From Halalkalirubrum salinum (GTDB lineage: Archaea; Halobacteriota; Halobacteria; Halobacteriales; Haloferacaceae), in assembly GCF_005543295.1 (NCBI RefSeq), contig NZ_SRSG01000010.1, positions 62,001 to 126,000 on the forward strand: 64,000 nt of DNA. Reading direction: 5' to 3'. Both the position numbers and the translations under genes were made by a program. This document shows positions 26,038-33,774 of this stretch, piece after piece (position 1 is the stretch's first letter; the number at the start of each line of letters is the position of its first letter). The notes below the pieces were generated by a model. That model did not search any database, had not been told where the DNA came from, and saw nothing but the letters and a program-made list of their open reading frames with translations.

Positions 26038-28107
26038 TTATAACAGTGATACAAATTCATCACTCCATATTAATTTTCCTTCGTATATCATCGGAATTGA
26101 GGTAGGGGTAAAAAATGCATATAAATCGTCTTTTGATACGCTAATCGTATCGATGTACCCTGAAGAAAGGTACCGCTGATTAACTCGTGGGATATGTGGT
26201 GTAAATATCGTCCCCATGTCAGACTTCTGAGTCGGATACGTCTCAATCGTCACCTCAAACATATCATCATGTGAATCAACTACTTCACACACAAACGGTG
26301 TGACGTTCGTTTCTTCGGCGAGTTGGAGGTTACCTTCGCCGATTACCATGTACTGGTTCCCAACTAGTCGTTCCTGACGAGCGATATCAATCGCCGATCG
26401 CAAGGAGAATCCGTCCAACAGGAGCCGGATAAATTTCGCTCCAATCTCGACAGCAGGACCGTTCAACACTTCGCTCGTTGTAACAACACCTCCGACGCAA
26501 CCCCCATCAACGAGTGCGTGTCCTTGCGTATATGATGCACACCCGTTAAGAATGAATGCATCGACGGAGTATCCTTCGTGATCGCGCGCGTCGAACATAC
26601 CATCAGAGCACAAGATCCCATCAGGAGTGACGTGACCGACGTAGTGGACGAAGTCAACATCGGAGTAGAGAAGCTCCCGGAAGGCGTCGGTGCTCAAGTT
26701 TTCAATAATTTCTATAGAGACGTGTTCACCCTGCAGCCCTTTGAACACCTCTTCAAGACGTTCCCGTTCCGTGTTCATCGCGTCGTCGTTGACAGCCACC
26801 GCGATTTCGAGGTCTCCATCGCGTTCCAACTCGCGGCTAAGCCGGTTTTTAAACGAGTCAACCGTCGTTTTTCCGACTTTGATTGGGTCTGCATCGCCGA
26901 CCCAAGTGTGTTCGACAGAGGCCGCGTCCGGAACGTCGACGAAAGCGGTACGTGGTGTATCGACCGCTCCTGCGTCCCGAAGGAAATCGCCGACAGATTC
27001 TGGGGCCGATTTCACTGTCTTTGTTGAGCCAAGTTCTGGACATCGAATGGCAGCGAGATCGCCAGCTAAGTACGGAAGCGCTTCGACGTACTCCGTATCG
27101 GGCTGGATATCTGTAGTCAAGCGCCATTCGGGTACAAGATCCACAATATCTTCGAATGGAATCTCCAAGTACTGGCCAACACGATCACCAATCGGAAGTT
27201 CGTATAGGCGTCTCCAGTCAAGTGAGTGTCGCTTCTCGAACTCGGATCGTTCGTACAACTGCATCTGGTAATAGCCCTCTGTGCGAGCCAGACAATCAAA
27301 GAAAAAGATGTGCTGGAGGGTTCGCGCAACGGCAGAGTCGTACGTTTCTGGACGGTCTGTCGTACCTAAATTGCACTCCCATCCTGGGCCAACCAGCCGA
27401 GCATCCGACGACGGAACCATCGTCGCGCCAAGATAGTACGCCAGCGACGTAGCCGGGAAGACGTATCGGTACTCAGGCGGACAGTGCAATTGGATCCCAC
27501 TATCAGGCCGCGAAAGAGCTGATGGAACTTCGGTCGTTTCGCCAACCGAGATCGTCGGTGGATGCCCGCGGAGCGTCGGATACGATCGCTCCGGAGAGAG
27601 CGTTTTGAGCGCAGATCCGAAGTACGAAACGGCATCCATCACCGAGTACGGGTCTGCTTGTACTTGGATCTCCGCGGCAGGATGATCGTGCATAGACCGG
27701 TAGCCGATATGGAGTTCCGTCCGCGGGTCGAACTCGATCGTCGTCGAAAAGAAGTCTGACCGGACTACGACAGACGAGTCGACCCGAAGGTACGTCTTGA
27801 TTCCCTCTGAACAGTCGATGAGGTACGTGTCCTGTGGGAGTTCGACGGAGCTGCCGTTCGTTGTTTCTGCGACGAACTCGCCATCTGCAGTCCAAATATG
27901 GACGTCCTGTAGCGAATCGAACTCGATCGCCCCTGTCTCGACACACACCGCATGCTCGACCGGGAAGTGAAACAGCTCGGAATCTGACGATCGGACCTCG
28001 ACAGCCTCGGGGAAACCGAATCCAACAGAGGAGCGTTCGATCGGATCCCAGATCTCGAGTTCACGGCGATCCTCCGAGGGTCGGACCTCTGGTTTTTTGA
28101 CACTCAT
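26038..28107 (-). CDS. CHAT-domain (caspase-like) protease
   Basis: A 689-aa protein. The C-terminal region (about 460-610) is a CHAT-type caspase fold: DVDFVHYVGHV holds the catalytic histidine (His492) and AFILNGCASYTQGHALVDGG the catalytic cysteine (Cys523), followed by the typical alanine/valine helix and FIRLLLDGFSLRSAIDIARQ. The first 430 residues are beta-rich with no recognised domain and presumably sense a signal or bind a partner; about 80 residues follow the protease domain. There is no signal peptide. The ATG at 28107 has a GGTGA site seven bases upstream. It lies eight bases after its partner gene in a two-gene operon. CGATCG is scarce in its 3' three quarters. Confidence 0.8.
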   Translation of the reverse strand: MSVKKPEVRPSEDRRELEIWDPIERSSVGFGFPEAVEVRSSDSELFHFPVEHAVCVETGAIEFDSLQDVHIWTADGEFVAETTNGSSVELPQDTYLIDCSEGIKTYLRVDSSVVVRSDFFSTTIEFDPRTELHIGYRSMHDHPAAEIQVQADPYSVMDAVSYFGSALKTLSPERSYPTLRGHPPTISVGETTEVPSALSRPDSGIQLHCPPEYRYVFPATSLAYYLGATMVPSSDARLVGPGWECNLGTTDRPETYDSAVARTLQHIFFFDCLARTEGYYQMQLYERSEFEKRHSLDWRRLYELPIGDRVGQYLEIPFEDIVDLVPEWRLTTDIQPDTEYVEALPYLAGDLAAIRCPELGSTKTVKSAPESVGDFLRDAGAVDTPRTAFVDVPDAASVEHTWVGDADPIKVGKTTVDSFKNRLSRELERDGDLEIAVAVNDDAMNTERERLEEVFKGLQGEHVSIEIIENLSTDAFRELLYSDVDFVHYVGHVTPDGILCSDGMFDARDHEGYSVDAFILNGCASYTQGHALVDGGCVGGVVTTSEVLNGPAVEIGAKFIRLLLDGFSLRSAIDIARQERLVGNQYMVIGEGNLQLAEETNVTPFVCEVVDSHDDMFEVTIETYPTQKSDMGTIFTPHIPRVNQRYLSSGYIDTISVSKDDLYAFFTPTSIPMIYEGKLIWSDEFVSLL

Positions 28108-28115
28108 AGTATCAC

Positions 28116-28808
28116 CTAGAGTCGAACCCACTCTGTCGAGTAGTCGATCTGTGGGATGTGCCAGCGCTGTTCGGTCGGGAAGTCTCCTTGTCTACGGAGC
28201 TCCACCCTGGCGTCGAAGAGGTGTTTGAACTCCTCAACGAGCGGATCGTCGTCGTCGATCGGCAGATGATAGTGAGCCATCCCCTCGACGCCCTTGACGA
28301 GTCCGCCAATGATTCGGATGAACCGCGCGGCGTCGTAGTAATCGAAGCGCTCGACGATCGGCCGGAGCGTGAGGAGACTCATCCGAAGCTGGGAGGATTC
28401 GAGGTCACCGTACTCCTCGTCAAGGTCGGCGATCTCTTCGCAGATCCGGGTCTGGAGAGGGCGGAGCCGGCTGTCGATGAGCGGCTTCGGCGTTGGCGTC
28501 GATGGGGAGGGATGTTCAGTGGCGCTGGCACCACGCAGCTGGTCGGTTCCGACGTCGATAACGCGCGGCGCTGGAATGTACCCTTGTCTGAGGTAGTGAT
28601 CGGGTTCGATCGTCAGATCCGTTGAAACGAGAATTCGTTCGCGGCATTTATTTGTCGAGCCAAGCAGCTCCTGGGTCGCGTGGAACGAGACGTTGGGCGC
28701 AACTTCGCCGGTGACGAGGATGTTCGATCCGATCTGCTTGAGCTCCGAGAGAACCTCGACGAGCTGTTTCGACTCGCCGCCAGAGAACGATGACCCAGCG
28801 CGTTTCAT
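28116..28808 (-). CDS. Partner of the CHAT protease (DUF7504-like, degenerate RecA/KaiC-type?)
   Basis: A 230-aa soluble protein. Residues 26-63 (SNILVTGEVAPNVSFHATQE, then a CRERILVSTD strand) look like the first strands of a RecA/KaiC fold, but the P-loop lysine is absent, so ATP binding is doubtful. A Pro/Thr-rich linker (SPSTPTPKP) leads to a helical C-terminal half with ESSQLRMSLLTLRPIVERFD. From memory it matches haloarchaeal DUF7504 proteins. It is first in an operon with the CHAT gene, and a 9-bp inverted repeat overlaps its start codon. A regulatory or switch role is inferred, not shown. Confidence 0.65.
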   Translation of the reverse strand: MKRAGSSFSGGESKQLVEVLSELKQIGSNILVTGEVAPNVSFHATQELLGSTNKCRERILVSTDLTIEPDHYLRQGYIPAPRVIDVGTDQLRGASATEHPSPSTPTPKPLIDSRLRPLQTRICEEIADLDEEYGDLESSQLRMSLLTLRPIVERFDYYDAARFIRIIGGLVKGVEGMAHYHLPIDDDDPLVEEFKHLFDARVELRRQGDFPTEQRWHIPQIDYSTEWVRL

Positions 28809-28843
28809 TATTTGACTACTATTTGCAAAGAGCTGTCAAATAA
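28808..28843 (-). promoter_or_regulatory. Inverted repeat over the promoter and start codon of the CHAT operon
   Basis: The perfect 9-bp inverted repeat ttatttgac (28808-28816) and gtcaaataa (28835-28843) is separated by 18 bases. Read on the minus strand, the distal arm places TTATTTG 29-35 bases before the ATG, the TATA position of a leaderless transcript, and the proximal arm shares its last bases with the start codon. A dimeric regulator bound here would block transcription, which suggests tight control. Confidence 0.6.
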
Positions 28844-28934
28844 CTTGCCATCCCTTCGGGTGTTACCTATTACCAGCGGCCAGAGTGCATAGTAGCTCCG
28901 AAACACCGAACACGACGCCGATCGTGGTGTAGAT

Positions 28935-30035
28935 ATGGACTACGAGACGCCGCAGTTTTTTCATCTGATGCAATACGCCTCGAACGCCGATCGCGACGTC
29001 ATCGACATGGTCAGCGGTAATCCCGACTGGGAGCCGCCAGAAGCAATCAGAGCAGGCCTACACAAGTATGCCGACGGTGAGCCGTCGGCGTTTCAGTATC
29101 CACCGAGCGACGGACTGGCCGACCTCAAAACCGAGATCGGCGCGCGCCGGAACGTCGATCCAGATCAGATTATCGTCACAAATGGGACCGGCGAGGCGAA
29201 CTACCTCGGGATGGCGCGCGCGATGGAGGCCTGTAGCGGCGATCGAGTGTTGCTCCCAGATCCGGTGTATCCGTATTACCCAGGAAAAGCGACGCTGCTC
29301 GGCGGGAAACCCGAGTTGGTGCCGACGAACGTTGACGGCTCGCTCGACGTTGACACGATGTGTGCAGCGATCGACGACGAGGTCGCGTGTATCGTCCTCA
29401 ACACGCCGAACAACCCGACTGGCGCGATTTACGACCTCGAATCGATCCGGGCAATCGTTGCGGCCGCAGAGACCCACGATGCGCTCGTCGTCGTTGACGA
29501 AGTGTACGACCACTTCGATCTCGCGGGGACCTTCGAGAGCGCGCTGGCGATCGACTCAGCGAACGTCGTCGTCACCAGCGGCTTCTCGAAATCGATGGCG
29601 ATCACCGGCTTTCGGGTCGGCTACGTGATCTTTCCAGAACACCTCGTTGCTGCAGCGAAGACGCGGCACATGCTCGTCAACGTTGCTGGGAGCAGGCCGG
29701 CCCAACAGGCCGTTTACGAGGCGTTGCGATCGACTCCGCCGGCGTACTACGAAGCCGCCAGAGAGACGGTTCGCGATCGCGTCGACGCCTTTACCGCCGC
29801 ACTCGATGCCGCAGGCGCGGCCTACAGCCGGCCTGAGGGGTCGTTTTATGTACTCGCGCGGTTCGAGGACTTCCCGGGGACGATGGCGAACACAAAGCGA
29901 CTGATCGATGAGGCTGGGGTGGCAGGTATGCCCGGCGAAACGTTCGGCACCGCTCGCGACGAATGGCTCCGGTTTGCACTCGTAACACCGAGGGTACAAG
30001 AGGCTGCAGACCGGCTCGCGGCGTACTTCGAGTGA
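28935..30035 (+). CDS. Pyridoxal-phosphate-dependent aminotransferase, class I/II
   Basis: A 366-aa fold-type I aminotransferase. The PLP-binding lysine is Lys219 in SGFSKSMAITGFRVGY; the cofactor-contact asparagine and aspartate/tyrosine are in LNTPNNPTGAIYD and VVDEVYDHFD; FQYPPSDGLADLKTEIG and TNGTGEANYLG are the N-terminal landmarks. The C-terminal arginine expected to bind substrate carboxylate is in EWLRFALVTP. It is cytosolic. Likely substrates are aromatic or branched amino acids or aspartate, not decidable here. It is transcribed away from the CHAT operon. Confidence 0.92.
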   Translation: MDYETPQFFHLMQYASNADRDVIDMVSGNPDWEPPEAIRAGLHKYADGEPSAFQYPPSDGLADLKTEIGARRNVDPDQIIVTNGTGEANYLGMARAMEACSGDRVLLPDPVYPYYPGKATLLGGKPELVPTNVDGSLDVDTMCAAIDDEVACIVLNTPNNPTGAIYDLESIRAIVAAAETHDALVVVDEVYDHFDLAGTFESALAIDSANVVVTSGFSKSMAITGFRVGYVIFPEHLVAAAKTRHMLVNVAGSRPAQQAVYEALRSTPPAYYEAARETVRDRVDAFTAALDAAGAAYSRPEGSFYVLARFEDFPGTMANTKRLIDEAGVAGMPGETFGTARDEWLRFALVTPRVQEAADRLAAYFE

Positions 30036-30090
30036 GGATTCGAGCGAAGATCGAGGCCGAAACGGGTATCATCGCTCAGGATCGTATCAT

Positions 30091-30741
30091 ATGACAATGG
30101 ATCGATCGGCCGCACTCGACCGCGTCGAGACACTCATCGATACCGTCGAATCTGAACCAATGGCAGTCCCGATACGGGAGATCTGGGTATACGGGGATGT
30201 AGCTCTGGGGTTAGATCCGATCGATCGACTCGACGTGTACGTCACCAAGGATATCCTTATGCGATCGGACGGCAACGCTGCCACAGAGTTCGAAGAGAGC
30301 CACGGGGTCAAAGGAATCGGCAGAACGGTCCGCACAGAGTGGGCCGAACAGTTCCCCGAATACATCCGCGCGAACGACGGCGGCTACGCAGCACCTGAGA
30401 AGTGCCTCGCTGCCCATCTGCTTGCAGCCGACGAGCCGATTCACCTCGAGGTCTGTAACGCGAGCTTCGACGACAACGTCACCCAGCGGCTGAAGGGAGC
30501 CCTTGCACAGGATGCCTACGAACAGATCCTCGACCCACGCGGGGTCTGTCTGTGGCTCGACGGTCGCCGCGGCGAGGACACGATGGAGAAGCTCCGCGGC
30601 GGAGAACTCCCGTTCCCGACGCTTTCTGGAGCGCTCGAGATGCTCGGAATGGACGCCGAGGAGGCGAGCGAAGCAGCCGACGTGGTCCGATCGCGCCGGG
30701 CGGAGGCAACGGGTGTAAGCGTCCGCGGCGACGTGGTGTAG
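30091..30741 (+). CDS. Conserved haloarchaeal protein (DUF7095-like)
   Basis: A 216-aa soluble protein: IREIWVYGDVALGLDPIDRL at 28-47 has the look of a nucleotidyltransferase-type strand with acidic residues, then GVKGIGRTVRTEWAEQFPEY and CLAAHLLAADEPIHLEVCN. The C-terminal part is helical and acidic. I recall the family as haloarchaeal DUF7095, function unknown. Two starts, at 30091 and 30097 (MTMD), are possible. It lies 55 bases behind the aminotransferase on the same strand and may share its transcript. Confidence 0.72.
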   Translation: MTMDRSAALDRVETLIDTVESEPMAVPIREIWVYGDVALGLDPIDRLDVYVTKDILMRSDGNAATEFEESHGVKGIGRTVRTEWAEQFPEYIRANDGGYAAPEKCLAAHLLAADEPIHLEVCNASFDDNVTQRLKGALAQDAYEQILDPRGVCLWLDGRRGEDTMEKLRGGELPFPTLSGALEMLGMDAEEASEAADVVRSRRAEATGVSVRGDVV

Positions 30742-30747
30742 TTCAGG

Positions 30748-30825
30748 CACTCACGGCACTATGTGTCCGAAGGTACTCACGGCACTATGTGTCCGAAGGT
30801 ACTCACGGCACTATGTGTCCGAAGG
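30748..30825. repeat. 26-bp tandem repeat, three copies, between convergent genes
   Basis: The 26-base unit is repeated at 30748-30773, 30774-30799 and 30800-30825 and reads tactcacggc followed by actatgtgtccgaagg. The first copy differs at its first base only. The third unit holds the TAG stop codon (30811-30813) of the methyltransferase gene, so the other copies look like duplications of that gene's last codons plus stop. Confidence 0.9.
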
Positions 30826-31656
30826 TACTCGACCGACCGTGACATCGAACGGAACGACCTCAACGCGGCGGTAGGAGCTGTCCTGCATCTGTTCGACGAT
30901 CGATCGGCCCATCTCGCGCCACTGCGAACGAAGTTCGTCGTACGACGTTGGTGCTGTCTCGGTGTCGAGCCCTCGCCGTAGTTCTGTGGCGTGATCGTCG
31001 AGTCCCGATCCACTGGCTTTCGCTGCTGCATCTGACAGTTCGGCCGAGGAGTACGGTGGCTCTGTCCGCTTTTCGTGGTGATACCGCGCCGTCGAGATTT
31101 CTTGGAGACCGATCGAGTCGAACAACGACGGGACGGCATCGCCGATCGAGACGTCTGTGTTGACGCCGCGGACAAACGCATCTCGTGCGGTCTGTTCGAG
31201 TCGCTGTTCGGCCTCGACTGTCGAGTCGACTCCGACGTGAGCGTTGTTCGGCTCGATCGTCGCCACGAGATCCGAAGAAACGCGGGCGAACTCCTCGAGC
31301 GCTGCGGCTGGCTTAGGGAGGTTTATCAACAACGCCTGGCAGACAACGAGGTCGAACGCGTCGTCAGCAAACGGAAGTGCGGTCGCATCACCCTGAGCAT
31401 ACTCGAGATCAGTCTCAGACTGTGCGACATCGAGCAGCGATCGATCGGCGTCGAGCCCCACGACGCGTGCGGGTGCTGCGTTCGTGTTCTCAGACTGCGA
31501 CGCGGCTGCAAGGACCTGCGTTAGTTCGCCGGTTCCACACCCGACATCGAGAATCCGACGGCGGTTCGGGAGATCGAGGTCCGAGAGCGCGGCGATCGAA
31601 TCGGCCCACATCCCCGCACGAGTGCGCGAGAGGTACGCCGCCGAGAACCGACGCAT
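30811..31656 (-). CDS. SAM-dependent methyltransferase, class I
   Basis: A 281-aa methyltransferase of UbiE/small-molecule type. Motif I is ILDVGCGTGELTQVL (about 35-49), followed by GLDADRSLLDVAQSE, DATALPFADDAFDLVVCQ (post I and motif II) and INLPKPAAALEEFARV. The acceptor is unknown. It starts six bases after the end of the endonuclease IV gene on the same strand and so probably forms an operon. The end of the coding region (VGRVPSDT) lies in the last unit of the 26-bp tandem repeat. Confidence 0.87.
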   Translation of the reverse strand: MRRFSAAYLSRTRAGMWADSIAALSDLDLPNRRRILDVGCGTGELTQVLAAASQSENTNAAPARVVGLDADRSLLDVAQSETDLEYAQGDATALPFADDAFDLVVCQALLINLPKPAAALEEFARVSSDLVATIEPNNAHVGVDSTVEAEQRLEQTARDAFVRGVNTDVSIGDAVPSLFDSIGLQEISTARYHHEKRTEPPYSSAELSDAAAKASGSGLDDHATELRRGLDTETAPTSYDELRSQWREMGRSIVEQMQDSSYRRVEVVPFDVTVGRVPSDT

Positions 31657-31662
31657 CTCGAC

Positions 31663-32541
31663 TCAGGCCTCGTTACGAAGCGTTCGGACCCGATCGATGT
31701 TCCACGCGAAGCTCTTGCCGTCCTCAGTCGGCGTTTCGAGCACCAGTGGAACGTCAGCGATCGCGGAGTGGTTGACAAACGCGTTCATCCCCTCCTCCCC
31801 GATCAGTCCCTCACCGATGTGGGCGTGTTCGTCCTTGTTCGTCCCGCAGGCGTGTTTCGAGTCGTTGAGATGGACGCATTTGAGATGGTCGAGACCAACC
31901 ACGTCGTCGAGTTCTGCGATCGTCTCCTCGACACCCTCTGCGGTCGAGAGGTCATAGCCAGCGGCGAAGGCGTGGGCGGTATCCAGACAGATGTCGAGAT
32001 CCTGCTCGCTCAGCTCAAGAACCTGGGCGAGATGTTCGAACTTCCCGCCGAGTTTCGTGCCGCTGCCAGCATCAGACTCGATGAGTACTGTGACGCCCTC
32101 GGGGATCGACAGCTCGTCGAGCGCGCTTGCAGCGTTTTCGAGCCCACCCTCGACGCCCGCGCCGGTGTGTGCACCGAGGTGAACATTGACGTACGGAATT
32201 CCGAGCTGCTCGGCTGCGTCAATCTCTCGTTGCATCGAGTCGATCGACTTCTCGCGAAGGCCGTCTTTCGGGGTACAGAGGTTCACGAGATACGACGAGT
32301 GGATAACCCACGGGCCCTCGAGGGTCGCGTCAGTCTCTGATTTGAACAAGTCGGCTTCGCCGTCGTCGATATTGGGGTTCTGCCAGACTTGCGGCGAGTG
32401 GGTGAAGATCTGTCCGCAGTTCCCGCCGAACTGTTCCTGTCTGAACACCGCATTCGCGATGTTGCCGTGAGGGGGTTTTTCGGGATCGTTCGAAGCTTTC
32501 GAGGCAGAGATCGACACGTGGGCACCGACGCGAACTGTCAT
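31663..32541 (-). CDS. nfo: Endonuclease IV (apurinic/apyrimidinic endonuclease)
   Basis: A 292-aa zinc-dependent AP endonuclease of the TIM-barrel type for base excision repair. Metal ligands and motifs: [14 protein letters not shown] at the N-terminus, [77 protein letters not shown] followed by IGEG, and [10 protein letters not shown] near the C-terminus. The ATG at 32541 ([10 protein letters not shown]) starts at the first beta strand. It is the upstream gene of a two-gene unit with a methyltransferase. Confidence 0.95.
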   Translation of the reverse strand: MTVRVGAHVSISASKASNDPEKPPHGNIANAVFRQEQFGGNCGQIFTHSPQVWQNPNIDDGEADLFKSETDATLEGPWVIHSSYLVNLCTPKDGLREKSIDSMQREIDAAEQLGIPYVNVHLGAHTGAGVEGGLENAASALDELSIPEGVTVLIESDAGSGTKLGGKFEHLAQVLELSEQDLDICLDTAHAFAAGYDLSTAEGVEETIAELDDVVGLDHLKCVHLNDSKHACGTNKDEHAHIGEGLIGEEGMNAFVNHSAIADVPLVLETPTEDGKSFAWNIDRVRTLRNEA

Positions 32542-32667
32542 TAACTGAGACAGGATTCGGATGAACAAATGAACTTCGATCCGCCGGACGGGTTCGGGAC
32601 GGATTGCTATGACGGGGTGTGAGCGATCGGTAGGTACTGGTTTTGACACTCGATTGAGACAGTTTGG

Positions 32668-33486
32668 CTACCGTTCGAGCACCCACGCGTCTGCGTTGTA
32701 TTTTTCATCGACGCGATCGCGAGCGGCCGACAGCTCCGCGTCGGTCCACTCGCCGGGGACCGCAGCAACCCACGCCGCGAGCGTCTCCTCGAGCGTCGAC
32801 ACCGCCTCCGCCCGCGATATCTCGCTTTCCTCGTCGATTCCGGTCACCCGATCGCGGAATCGATCGACCGACACGGGGACCGAGCCGTCGGGCGCGTCGG
32901 GGTCCGCAAAGACGTCAAGGTGGGTTTCGGCGTCAACGTGGTAGGTCAACGAGCCGTGTTGGATCACGGCATCCGCTCGGCGATACTGGGCGTTGCCACT
33001 GATCTTTCGCCCGTTCGCGACGATGTCGTGAGCTGGGTGCAGCCCACGGAGGTAGCAGGCTGGCTCGTAGATCGCCGGGTGTGCTTCCCCGACGAACGAC
33101 GCGGGGACGCCCATCCGATCAAAGGCAGTTAAGATTGGCTCACACAACAGCTCATAGCAATCCATCAGATCGCCCGGAAGCTCGGATTTTGGGGCGACGA
33201 TCGAGTACGAAATGTCGCCATCGTAGTCATGATAGATGCCGCCGCCGCCGGTCTGTCTGCGAGTCACGTCGATGTCGTTGGCCTCGCAGAATTCCCAGTC
33301 AACGGTATCAGTTGCCTGTGCGTAGCCAAGCGAGAGACAACTCGGCTCCCAACGGTAGACTCGGATGGTTCGTGGCCCGCCCGCGGCGGCTGTTTCGGCG
33401 GCGATCTCGTCGAGTGCCATCTGCATCGGTCCCGGACGAACGTCCTCGCGGATGAGCCGCCACTCGCGATCGGCCAAGTCGGTCAT
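32668..33486 (-). CDS. Lipoate-protein ligase A family protein
   Basis: A 272-aa member of the LplA/BPL fold that attaches lipoate or octanoate to 2-oxoacid dehydrogenase or GcvH domains. Motifs: RVYRWEPSCLSLGYAQ, TRRQTGGGGIYHDYDGDISY (about 73-92) and the lysine-bearing NGRKISGNAQYRRADAVIQHG. The ATG at 33486 puts the first strand at the usual distance. It is divergent from nosZ with a 288-base region between. No other lipoate gene is nearby. Confidence 0.9.
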   Translation of the reverse strand: MTDLADREWRLIREDVRPGPMQMALDEIAAETAAAGGPRTIRVYRWEPSCLSLGYAQATDTVDWEFCEANDIDVTRRQTGGGGIYHDYDGDISYSIVAPKSELPGDLMDCYELLCEPILTAFDRMGVPASFVGEAHPAIYEPACYLRGLHPAHDIVANGRKISGNAQYRRADAVIQHGSLTYHVDAETHLDVFADPDAPDGSVPVSVDRFRDRVTGIDEESEISRAEAVSTLEETLAAWVAAVPGEWTDAELSAARDRVDEKYNADAWVLER

Positions 33487-33774
33487 ACCGCTGACAAGCA
33501 GGCGATCGGGCAAGGCTGTTCCGCTCGAAAAGCGCAATCACGTAGCCGCCGGACTCGACACCGTACCCGAACGAATAGAGTCCGAATCCTCGACAAACTC
33601 AAGGGTTATTTGGGTCTGTCGAATACGCGAGCGGCGGGTCTCTGTATTGGGGGTATATGTAACGACGAACATATTCGGGAGGTGTTCTTGACCGATAGAA
33701 ACCCGCGTAGGTTATTTACGCCGTGTTCAAACGCTGAATCGTGAGCGGCACTCGACGAAGCCGGCACACAACTC
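33487..33774. promoter_or_regulatory. Divergent control region of nosZ and the lipoate ligase gene
   Basis: This 288-base region contains the CGAAC-type box at 33666-33677 and a TATA-like gttattta at 33711-33718. The predicted transcription start near 33742 gives a short leader before nosZ. I see no RNA gene in it. Confidence 0.55.
33666..33677. promoter_or_regulatory. NarO-like box upstream of nosZ
   Basis: CGAACATATTCG has CGAA and TTCG half-sites around four central bases, the pattern recalled for the haloarchaeal denitrification regulator NarO. It lies about 35 bases upstream of the nosZ TATA-like box, where an activator would sit. Confidence 0.5.

Noticed and set aside
32668-33537. Longer start of the lipoate ligase gene at 33537
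   Set aside because: The 17 extra residues look non-coding and the ATG at 33486 gives the usual N-terminus.
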